Of a stretch of 64,000 bases of DNA, positions 57,562 through 64,000 are shown piece after piece (position 1 is the stretch's first letter; each line of letters starts with the position of its first letter). The notes under the pieces are model-generated. The model saw nothing but the letters and a program-made list of their open reading frames with translations. It ran no database searches and had not been told where the DNA came from. Source of the stretch: Helicobacter sp. 11-8110 (GTDB taxonomy: Bacteria; Campylobacterota; Campylobacteria; Campylobacterales; Helicobacteraceae); assembly GCF_003288905.1 (NCBI RefSeq), contig NZ_NHYL01000001.1:62001-126000 (forward strand), in the 5' to 3' direction. The translations under genes were made by a program, and so were the position numbers.

Positions 57562-58396
57562 GCATTTCACAAGCGTTGCTTTAGGGAAGTTTGATGGTAT
57601 GCACATCGCTCATCAAGTAATCTTTAAGGCTTTAGATTATCAAGGAATGATTTTGTGTATTGAATCAAATAGGGGTGAATTGCTTCCTAAGCCTTATAGG
57701 GATTTTTATACACATTTTCCTATTTACCACCTTGCTTTGGATATTGTCAAAGAAAAAAATGATATTGAGTTTGTGGAGTTTCTTATGGAGATTCTGCCTA
57801 ATCTCAAACAAATAGTGGTGGGATATGATTTTCGTTTTGGGAAAAATAGAAATTATTATACTTTTGATTTAAAAAAACATTTTAAAGGCGAAGTGATTGT
57901 AATTGGTGAAGTGTTTTATAAAAAACTCTCTGTGCATAGTGGATTAATTAAAGAATTATTGATTAATGGTAATTTAAAATTAGCCAATAAGCTTTTGGGG
58001 CGTGAATTTGAAATAAGAGGAAAGATTATCAGCGGACAGGGCATAGGAAAAAAGCAGCTTTATGCCACGATTAATTTAGAAAATGATGGTTTTTTGCTTC
58101 CTCAAGAAGGTGTATATGCAGGGTTTATTCAGCTAGGCAAACAAAGTCATATAGCTCCTAAGTATCCTGCAGTTATTTTTGTTGGAAATCGTATTAGCAC
58201 TGATAAGAGCTTTGCAATTGAAGGGCATTTGCTAGGTATTGAATTAGAAGTCCAAGAAGCAGAAGCCGGTTTTTATTTTTATAGAAAGATTCGAGAAAAT
58301 GAATATTTTGATACTTTGGAAGCATTAAAAGATCAAATCAAACAGGACATTAGCCAAGCCTATAAGCTCTTAAAAATCAAGCCAAAGGAAATTTAA
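57485..58396 (+). CDS. ribF: bifunctional riboflavin kinase / FAD synthetase
   Basis: Makes FMN and FAD. 303 residues from the ATG. N-terminal FAD synthetase nucleotidyltransferase: SVALGKFDGMHIAHQVIF, PYRDFYTHFPIYHLALDIVK, VVGYDFRFGKNR. C-terminal kinase: GREFEIRGKIISGQGIGKKQLYATINLE and LPQEGVYAGFI. The start is open to question: a TTG at 57521 has a closer AAGGA site and would cut the tlyA overlap from 77 to 41 bases (291 residues). cmoA follows its stop directly. Confidence 0.93.
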   Translation: MKNLQLEEKKEILNFLSLVKEKEKAKHFTSVALGKFDGMHIAHQVIFKALDYQGMILCIESNRGELLPKPYRDFYTHFPIYHLALDIVKEKNDIEFVEFLMEILPNLKQIVVGYDFRFGKNRNYYTFDLKKHFKGEVIVIGEVFYKKLSVHSGLIKELLINGNLKLANKLLGREFEIRGKIISGQGIGKKQLYATINLENDGFLLPQEGVYAGFIQLGKQSHIAPKYPAVIFVGNRISTDKSFAIEGHLLGIELEVQEAEAGFYFYRKIRENEYFDTLEALKDQIKQDISQAYKLLKIKPKEI

Positions 58397-59101
58397 ATGG
58401 ATAAGATTTTTACAGAATCACCACAAAAACAATTTGAATTTGATGAGAAAGTTGCAGGAGTTTTTGATGATATGCTAAGTCGCTCTATCCCGCATTACAA
58501 GGAAGTTTTATCTCTAAGTGCGGATTTTGCTTTAAAGTTTGTTAAAGAAGATTCAAACCTTTTAGACTTAGGGACTTCCACAGGTGCGATGCTAATAGAA
58601 ATTGCCTCCAAGGCGGATTTTAAAGTCAATCTTTTTGGGATTGATAATTCTAGCTTTATGTTAAAACACGCTAGAAATAAATTAGAAGCTTATGGAATGC
58701 AAGCAGAGCTTATTTGTGGTGATATTTTAGAGGAAACTTTTCCTAAATGCGATTGTATTATTGCTAATTACACTTTACAATTTATTCGTCCATTGCAACG
58801 AGAAAAATTAGTCCAAAAAATCTTTGATTCGCTTAATGATGAGGGTGTTTTTATTTTGTCTGAAAAAGTGATTTGCGAGAATAAGCGGCTTGATTATGAG
58901 ATGATTGATTATTATCTTAAGACTAAAAAAAAGCAAGGTTATAGTGACTTTGAAATCGCAAAAAAGCGAGAGGCTTTGGAGAATGTATTGATTCCTTATA
59001 GTGAAAATGAAAATAAAAAAATGTTGCAAAATTGTGGTTTTAAATATGTTGAAACCTTTTTTAAATGGGTGAATTTTGCGAGTTTAATTGCAATGAAATA
59101 A
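58397..59101 (+). CDS. cmoA: carboxy-S-adenosyl-L-methionine synthase CmoA
   Basis: Makes the carboxymethyl donor used by CmoB to modify wobble uridine in tRNA. 234 residues. FEFDEKVAGVFDDMLSRSIPHYKEVL at the N-terminus is diagnostic of CmoA; the SAM fold has LLDLGTSTGAMLIEIA, GIDNSSFMLKHAR and IIANYTLQFIRPLQREKLVQKI. Arginine residues expected to hold prephenate are plausible but not proven here. cmoB is not in the window. Confidence 0.92.
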   Translation: MDKIFTESPQKQFEFDEKVAGVFDDMLSRSIPHYKEVLSLSADFALKFVKEDSNLLDLGTSTGAMLIEIASKADFKVNLFGIDNSSFMLKHARNKLEAYGMQAELICGDILEETFPKCDCIIANYTLQFIRPLQREKLVQKIFDSLNDEGVFILSEKVICENKRLDYEMIDYYLKTKKKQGYSDFEIAKKREALENVLIPYSENENKKMLQNCGFKYVETFFKWVNFASLIAMK

Positions 59102-59141
59102 AAATTAAATAAGCTATAATCTAAATTTTAAAGGATTTTAA

Positions 59142-60260
59142 ATGCAGAGTATTGAAATGTTAAAAAAGCTTGTAAGTTATCCTACTATTACTCCAAAAGA
59201 ATGTGGAATTTATAAATACATTAAAGATTTTCTCTCTGATTTTAAGGTTTTGGAATTTGAAAAGGAGGGGGTAAAAAATTTATTTTTATACAAGGAATTT
59301 GGAGAATGCAAAACGCATTTGTGTTTTGGGGGGCATATTGATGTGGTCCCAGCAGGAGAGGGTTGGGAGAGTGATCCATTTATTCCTATGCAAAAGGGTG
59401 AGTATCTTTTTGGTCGTGGAGTGCAAGATATGAAAGGCGGAGTGGCTGCTTTTTTGTGTGCAATAAGGGAATTTGTAGATAAAAAAGGCTACTTTAATGG
59501 AATTTTATCTGTCTTGCTAACAAGTGATGAAGAAGGAGATGCGATTTTTGGAACAAAATATGTTTTAGAAGAATTACAAAAACTTGATTTACTTCCTAAA
59601 TATGCAGTTGTTGCAGAACCAACTAGTGTTAATAGATTTGGGGATATGATTAAAATTGGTCGGCGTGGATCCATTAATGGAAAACTCACGATTTATGGAA
59701 AACAAGGTCATGTAGCTTATCCTAGCAAATGCATTAATCCAGTGGAGCTGATTGCACCTATCTTATCTAAAATAGCAGGTTTTAATATGGATAGTGGGAG
59801 TGAGGAATTTGAGCCAAGTAAAATAGTTATTACTGATATACGAGGGGGAATGGAAGTGGTTAATGTAACTCCCAATGATTTGAAAATAATGTTTAATATT
59901 AGAAATTCTCCCCAAACAAGCTTACAAGATGTAGAAACTTATCTAAAAAATATTTTAGGAGACATACCGCATTATTTAGAATTAAAACAAAGTTCAAAGC
60001 CTTTTTTGACAAATTCGAGTAACTTTATTGTAAAAAAACTTTTAGAATCACTGCAAAATACATTAAAAATAACACCCACTCTAAGCACAAGTGGGGGAAC
60101 AAGTGATGCAAGATATTTTGCAGAATATGGTGTAAAAGTCGTGGAATGTGGAGTTTGTAATGATACGATTCATTCGGTTAATGAAAGAGTTAAAATAAGC
60201 GAGGTAGAGGAGCTAAAATCGGTTTTTGTTGAATTGCTACAAAGGTTTAATGGGGAATAA
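59142..60260 (+). CDS. dapE: succinyl-diaminopimelate desuccinylase
   Basis: Zinc hydrolase in lysine and meso-DAP synthesis (peptidoglycan cross-link). 372 residues. First metal His and nucleophile region [20 protein letters not shown], bridging Asp in [14 protein letters not shown], catalytic Glu pair in [16 protein letters not shown], and C-terminal [16 protein letters not shown] plus [11 protein letters not shown]. Other M20 peptidases share this fold; DapE fits best by length and sequence. Starts 40 bases after cmoA. Confidence 0.92.
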   Translation: MQSIEMLKKLVSYPTITPKECGIYKYIKDFLSDFKVLEFEKEGVKNLFLYKEFGECKTHLCFGGHIDVVPAGEGWESDPFIPMQKGEYLFGRGVQDMKGGVAAFLCAIREFVDKKGYFNGILSVLLTSDEEGDAIFGTKYVLEELQKLDLLPKYAVVAEPTSVNRFGDMIKIGRRGSINGKLTIYGKQGHVAYPSKCINPVELIAPILSKIAGFNMDSGSEEFEPSKIVITDIRGGMEVVNVTPNDLKIMFNIRNSPQTSLQDVETYLKNILGDIPHYLELKQSSKPFLTNSSNFIVKKLLESLQNTLKITPTLSTSGGTSDARYFAEYGVKVVECGVCNDTIHSVNERVKISEVEELKSVFVELLQRFNGE

Positions 60261-60438
60261 AAATGAACAATTTTAAAGTATCTTTAGAAGTTGCAAAGGG
60301 AAATAAAATATTTTATTTCGCTATTGGTTTAATTGTTGATGCAAAAAGGATTTAACAACATATTATTTGCTTGCTTGATTCTTGTGTTAAGGAAGTAAAA
60401 AACTAAAAAATTAAAGAAAGATTTTAATACAAAAAAAG

Positions 60439-60444
60439 TAGAAT
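60439..60444 (+). promoter_or_regulatory. -10 box of alaS
   Basis: TAGAAT in the 224-base gap after dapE. It implies a transcript start near 60451, so alaS translation begins at ATG 60485, not at the upstream in-frame codon 60446. The rest of the gap holds an A/T palindrome AAATAAAATATTTTATTT (60301-60318) and no clear gene. Confidence 0.5.
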
Positions 60445-60484
60445 TGTGAAAATATTTCTTTATATATTTGTTAAAGGTTTCTAT

Positions 60485-63046
60485 ATGAAAAAAGATGTTC
60501 GTGCTTTATTCTTGGAGTTCTTTCAAAGCAAAGGGCATAAGGTTTATGAATCAATGCCTTTGGTGCCTGATGATCCCACTTTGCTTTTTACCAATGCAGG
60601 AATGGTGCAATTTAAAGATGTTTTTACCGGAAAAGTGCCTACTCCAATCCCAAATATTGCTACAAGTGCTCAACTTTGTATTCGTGCGGGTGGAAAACAT
60701 AATGATTTAGAAAATGTCGGTTACACTTCAAGGCATCACACGCTCTTTGAAATGCTAGGAAATTTTAGTTTTGGTGCTTATTTTAAAAAAGAAGCTATTG
60801 CGTATGCGTGGGAATTTGTAACGGAAGTTTTAGGTTTTAGCAAAGAAGTGCTTTATGTTACGATTCATGAAAGTGATGATGAAGCGTTTGAATTATGGAA
60901 AGAACATATTGATTCTAGTCGTATTAAAAGAATGGGCGATAAAGATAACTTTTGGCAAATGGGTGATACAGGACCTTGTGGTCCTTGTAGTGAAATTTTT
61001 GTAGATCAAGGTGCAGAAAAATTCAATGGTCCAGAAGATTATTTTGGGGGTGATGGTGATCGATTTTTGGAGATTTGGAATCTTGTTTTTATGCAATATG
61101 AAAGAGATGTTGAAGGGAATTTAAAGCCTCTTCCAAAGCCAAGCATTGACACAGGAATGGGATTAGAGCGCGTTATGGCATTATTAGAGGGCAAGAGTAG
61201 CAATTTTGATTCTTCTATTTTTATGCCTTTGATTGCGAGAGTTGAAGAAATTGTTGGACAAAAGTATTTTTATGAAAGTGGCGCGAGTTTTCGCGTTATA
61301 GCCGATCACGCTAGAGCGGTTGCATTTTTACTTGCACAAGGTGTAAATTTTGATAAAGAGGGCAGGGGCTATGTGCTAAGAAGAATCTTGCGTCGTGCTG
61401 TTAGACATGGGTATTTATTGGGAATGAGAAAACCATTTGTCTATGAAGTTTTAGAAAGCGTGTGCGAGAATATGGGTAGTCACTATCACTATTTAAAAGA
61501 AAAAAAAGAAATCATAAAAACACAATGTAAAGCTGAAGAAGAGCGGTTCTTTGAGACTTTGGAAAATGGTATGAATCTTTTTGGCAAAGAGCTTGAAGCA
61601 CTCAAAAAAGAAAAATCAAAGGCTCTCTTTAGTGGAGAAATTGCCTTTAAACTCTATGATACTTATGGTTTTCCGCTTGACTTAACACAAGATATGCTAA
61701 GAGAAAATAGCTTTGGTGTGGATATTGATAGCTTTGAAGCGTGTATGCAAAAACAAAAAGAGCAAGCCAAAGCAAATTGGAAAGGAAGTGGAGATAGTAT
61801 TCAAGAGGGTGATTTTAAAGCATTGCTTTCAAAATTTGGAGAAAATGTTTTTATTGGTTATGAATGTGCAGAATCTAAATCCAAAATTTTAGCTTTGCTT
61901 GATGAGAGTTTTAAGGAAGTTAGAACCTTGCAAGGTAAGGGCTATGTGATGTTTGATAAAACACCGCTATATCCGCAGTCTGGAGGTCCTATTGGTGATA
62001 AAGGAAGAATCTTACAGCAAAATGAAATTGTAGCAACCATTACAGATACCAAAAAATACTTTGGATTAAATATTTCTATGCTAGAAACTCTAAAGCCTCT
62101 AGAAGTAGGGCAAGAAGTTTGGATAGAAGTAAGTAAAGACAGATTAGAGATTGCCAAACACCATAGTGCAACTCATTTATTACACAAAGCCTTAAGGGAA
62201 GTCTTGGGAGAACATATCACACAAGCAGGAAGTTTGGTTGAATCTAATCGTTTGCGCTTTGATTTTTCTCACCCCAAAGCACTAAGTTTTGAAGAGTTAA
62301 ATAAAATTGAATCATTAGTAAATGAAAAAATCCTTGAAGCTAATCCACAAATTTGCGAAGTTATGGGTATTGAAGCTGCCAAATCCAAGGGGGCTATGGC
62401 ACTTTTTGGAGAAAAATATGGAGAAAATGTAAGGGTTATTAGTTTTGGTGATTCAATTGAGTTATGCGGCGGTATCCATGTGGAAAATACGGCTAATATT
62501 GGAAGTTTTTATATTACCAAAGAAAGTGGTGTAAGTAGTGGAGTTAGAAGAATCGAAGCGGTGTGTGGTAAAGCAGCATACTACTATGGAAAAGAAGCTT
62601 TGAGTGAAATAGCCGCTGCAAAAGAGGTGCTAAAGACGCAAAATTTGCTAGAGGGTATCAAAAAGCAAAAAGAGCAAATTAAAAACTTAAAATCTCAAGG
62701 CGGTAATGCCAAAAGTGAAATTAATAATCTAAAAATCCAAGAGATTAATGGAATTTCTATGGTGATTCAAAGCTTTAGTGGTGGTAATATTAAGGAAATC
62801 ATTGATGAAATTAAAAATAAATATGAAAAAGTGATTATTTTGCTTATTGATGATGCTGGTAAAATCGCTGCTGGGGTTAAAAATGCTCCTATTAAAGCAG
62901 GAAATTGGGTTAAAGAAGTCGCTAAGGTAATGGATGGTAATGGTGGCGGTAGAGATGATTTTGCCACAGCCGGTGGTAAGGCGCTAGATAAGATAGAAGA
63001 AGCACTAAAAAAAGCAAAAGAATTTGTGCTACAATACCTATCATAA
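60485..63046 (+). CDS. alaS: alanyl-tRNA synthetase
   Basis: 853 residues from the ATG giving [23 protein letters not shown]. Class II motifs: [39 protein letters not shown] (motif 2) and [13 protein letters not shown] (motif 3). Editing domain: [18 protein letters not shown] and the second zinc site [17 protein letters not shown]. The C-terminal DHH-like part ends in [13 protein letters not shown]. An in-frame start at 60446 precedes the probable transcript start, so it is not used. Confidence 0.98.
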   Translation: MKKDVRALFLEFFQSKGHKVYESMPLVPDDPTLLFTNAGMVQFKDVFTGKVPTPIPNIATSAQLCIRAGGKHNDLENVGYTSRHHTLFEMLGNFSFGAYFKKEAIAYAWEFVTEVLGFSKEVLYVTIHESDDEAFELWKEHIDSSRIKRMGDKDNFWQMGDTGPCGPCSEIFVDQGAEKFNGPEDYFGGDGDRFLEIWNLVFMQYERDVEGNLKPLPKPSIDTGMGLERVMALLEGKSSNFDSSIFMPLIARVEEIVGQKYFYESGASFRVIADHARAVAFLLAQGVNFDKEGRGYVLRRILRRAVRHGYLLGMRKPFVYEVLESVCENMGSHYHYLKEKKEIIKTQCKAEEERFFETLENGMNLFGKELEALKKEKSKALFSGEIAFKLYDTYGFPLDLTQDMLRENSFGVDIDSFEACMQKQKEQAKANWKGSGDSIQEGDFKALLSKFGENVFIGYECAESKSKILALLDESFKEVRTLQGKGYVMFDKTPLYPQSGGPIGDKGRILQQNEIVATITDTKKYFGLNISMLETLKPLEVGQEVWIEVSKDRLEIAKHHSATHLLHKALREVLGEHITQAGSLVESNRLRFDFSHPKALSFEELNKIESLVNEKILEANPQICEVMGIEAAKSKGAMALFGEKYGENVRVISFGDSIELCGGIHVENTANIGSFYITKESGVSSGVRRIEAVCGKAAYYYGKEALSEIAAAKEVLKTQNLLEGIKKQKEQIKNLKSQGGNAKSEINNLKIQEINGISMVIQSFSGGNIKEIIDEIKNKYEKVIILLIDDAGKIAAGVKNAPIKAGNWVKEVAKVMDGNGGGRDDFATAGGKALDKIEEALKKAKEFVLQYLS

Positions 63047-63064
63047 AGTTTTCTAAGGAAAAAA

Positions 63065-63742
63065 ATGCAAATAGGGAATTTTGGATTTTATTCACAAAAC
63101 AATCTTAATGTTTGGAAAGAAAAAACAAATATTTCTCAAAATTTAGAAACTAGTTCAAAATTTAATAAAGATTCTAGTATTCAAAATACAAATGAAGACA
63201 AAGAAAAAAATAAAAATAAAAATACGCAAAATATCAATGGCAAAGAGCTTGAAGCTGATGAAGTGCAGTATGTGCGCGAACTAGAAAGCATTGATAGAAA
63301 TGTTAAAGCCCATGAAGCAGCGCATATTGCAGCAGGAGCAGGTGTAGTTAGTGGGGGAGCAAGCTATGGATACACAAGAGGACCTGATGGCAAAATGTAT
63401 GCTACTTCTGGAGAGGTGCCTATCTCAATAAAAAAGGGTAGCACTCCTGAGGAAACTATTCAAAATGCAAGACAGATTGTAGCAGCCGCTATGGCACCTG
63501 CTGATCCAAGTCCGCAAGACTATAAAGTCGCAGCTAGTGCTATGCAGATGGAAAGCCAAGCTCGAACAGAACAAGCTCAAGAACGAGCAAAAGAAAATGA
63601 GGAGCTTCTTAAAAAACAAGAAGAACAAAAACAGCAAGAGGATAAAAAAACATTTTTTAATGATAAAAAAAGAGAATACGCTCTGCAGATTTACACACAA
63701 AACCAAAGCGCCTATCAACCTAGAGTTGAAATTGCAGGATAA
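63065..63742 (+). CDS. SprA-related putative metalloprotease
   Basis: 225 residues; matches the small SprA-related (CJM1_0395-type) family of epsilonproteobacteria. A polar, low-complexity N-terminus (ENKNKNKNTQNIN) is followed by the core VRELESIDRNVKAHEAAHIAAGAGVVSGGASYGYTRGPDGKMYA. HEAAH is an HExxH zinc-protease motif. VPISIKKGSTPEETIQNARQIVAAAMAP-like sequence and a Q/E/K-rich coiled tail complete it. Catalytic activity is inferred from the motif only. Starts 18 bases after alaS. No signal peptide. Confidence 0.8.
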   Translation: MQIGNFGFYSQNNLNVWKEKTNISQNLETSSKFNKDSSIQNTNEDKEKNKNKNTQNINGKELEADEVQYVRELESIDRNVKAHEAAHIAAGAGVVSGGASYGYTRGPDGKMYATSGEVPISIKKGSTPEETIQNARQIVAAAMAPADPSPQDYKVAASAMQMESQARTEQAQERAKENEELLKKQEEQKQQEDKKTFFNDKKREYALQIYTQNQSAYQPRVEIAG

Positions 63743-63860
63743 ATATAATATACTTTTTAGCTTTTAATCCATTGTTTTAATAAAAGTTACATTTTAGCCT
63801 TTTTTTTGAAGTGTTTTTTAAGTATATTTTGCACTAAGCTAAATACAAAGAAAGAATATA

Positions 63861-63866
63861 TATAAT
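63861..63866 (+). promoter_or_regulatory. -10 box of the carboxylase-type gene
   Basis: Exact TATAAT within ATATATATAATC, 32 bases before the ATG at 63898. The gap 63743-63860 has no other gene-like sequence. Confidence 0.5.
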
Positions 63867-63897
63867 CTAGGAAATTTTAAATTTTGGGGATAGTGAG

Positions 63898-64000
63898 ATG
63901 ATAAAAATTACCGAAAATAGTCTAAGAGATGGGCACCAATCTTTGCTTGCAACAAGAATGCGAACAGAAGATATGATAGAAGCTGCTAAGATTTTTGAGC
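63898..64000 (+). CDS. pyruvate carboxylase subunit B / oxaloacetate decarboxylase alpha (N-terminal start only)
   Basis: Cut by the window end; 34 residues visible. ITENSLRDGHQSLLATRMRT is the conserved biotin-dependent carboxyltransferase opening (DGHQS holds metal/substrate residues) shared by PycB and OadA. Which of the two cannot be told from this part. GGGGATAGTGAG precedes the ATG. Confidence 0.85.
   Translation, partial: MIKITENSLRDGHQSLLATRMRTEDMIEAAKIFE

Noticed and set aside
60263-60355. 30-codon frame MNNFKVSLEVAKGNKIFYFA... after dapE
   Set aside because: Very short, no good ribosome site, contains the A/T palindrome at 60301; no family. Could be a relic but cannot be supported.
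63425-63718. 97-codon minus-strand frame in the SprA-related gene
   Set aside because: Poly-Leu/Phe product that arises from the K/E/Q-rich tail read backwards.
1-64000. CRISPR array, tRNA/rRNA genes, insertion sequence, prophage, toxin-antitoxin pair
   Set aside because: Gaps between genes are nearly all under 250 bases and show no spaced repeats, tRNA T-loop patterns or known mobile-gene products.

Overview
The window is about 64 kb of AT-rich, very densely coded bacterial chromosome from an epsilonproteobacterium, almost certainly a Helicobacter. The pointers are a Nuo complex I cluster running straight from nuoG to nuoN; the block TPR protein/rnhA/rnc/aroC; the block tal/rplY(ctc)/pth/lptG; secA next to a LolC/E-type permease; PseG for pseudaminic acid (flagellin sugar); a TlpD-type cytoplasmic chemoreceptor with a CZB domain; an HsrA/CosR-type regulator; an Mqo; and a sigma54 promoter of the Helicobacter/Campylobacter kind. 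Late purine-synthesis genes (purL, purH), which I recall as missing from H. pylori, suggest an enterohepatic (non-gastric) species. That species-level statement is inference.

Layout. 1-8340: end of the nuo operon (nuoG C-terminus to nuoN), genes overlapping or nearly so. 8341-9560: the only accessory-looking stretch, a PD-(D/E)xK restriction-type nuclease gene broken by four single-base homopolymer indels, closed by a perfect 20-bp inverted repeat. 9561-15106 (minus): an NSS amino-acid symporter, then the operon TPR protein-rnhA-rnc-aroC-pseG. 15228-19647 (plus): dnaG, PP-loop protein, RdxA-like nitroreductase, tlpD. 19682-26104 (minus): a flagellin-like protein under its own sigma54 promoter, then a tightly packed eight-gene series azlC-azlD-arsC family-NlpC/P60 lipoprotein-metal ABC ATPase-mqo-metal ABC permease-small membrane protein. 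26237-30067: a GT8-like glycosyltransferase, a small exported protein and purL. 30248-38326 (plus): ppsA, serB, tal, rplY, pth, lptG, purH. 38307-42951 (minus): secA, LolC/E-type permease, radical SAM/SPASM protein. 43078-51011 (plus): hemE, YqhA family, lolA, gltA, class II DAHP synthase, HsrA/CosR-type regulator with an adjoining histidine kinase, SLT-like exported protein. 51029-54854 (minus): pyrB, LysE-type exporter, rho, murI. 55008-64000 (plus): ugd, lipoprotein, tlyA, ribF, cmoA, dapE, alaS, SprA-type metalloprotease homologue and the start of a pyruvate/oxaloacetate carboxylase-type gene.

Functionally this is housekeeping: NADH-side respiration plus malate oxidation to quinone, gluconeogenesis (PpsA, Tal), purine, pyrimidine, chorismate, haem, FAD and lysine/peptidoglycan precursor synthesis, envelope biogenesis (LolA, LolC/E-like, LptG, SecA) and motility/chemotaxis. 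No tRNA, rRNA, tmRNA, CRISPR array, insertion sequence, prophage or secretion-system cluster was seen. I did not find an obvious new multi-gene defence or biosynthetic system. The points most worth a second look are the intact phospho-acceptor and linked kinase of the HsrA/CosR homologue, the sigma54-driven flagellin-like protein, the eight-gene mixed operon with mqo between two ABC-transporter genes, and the decaying nuclease gene.
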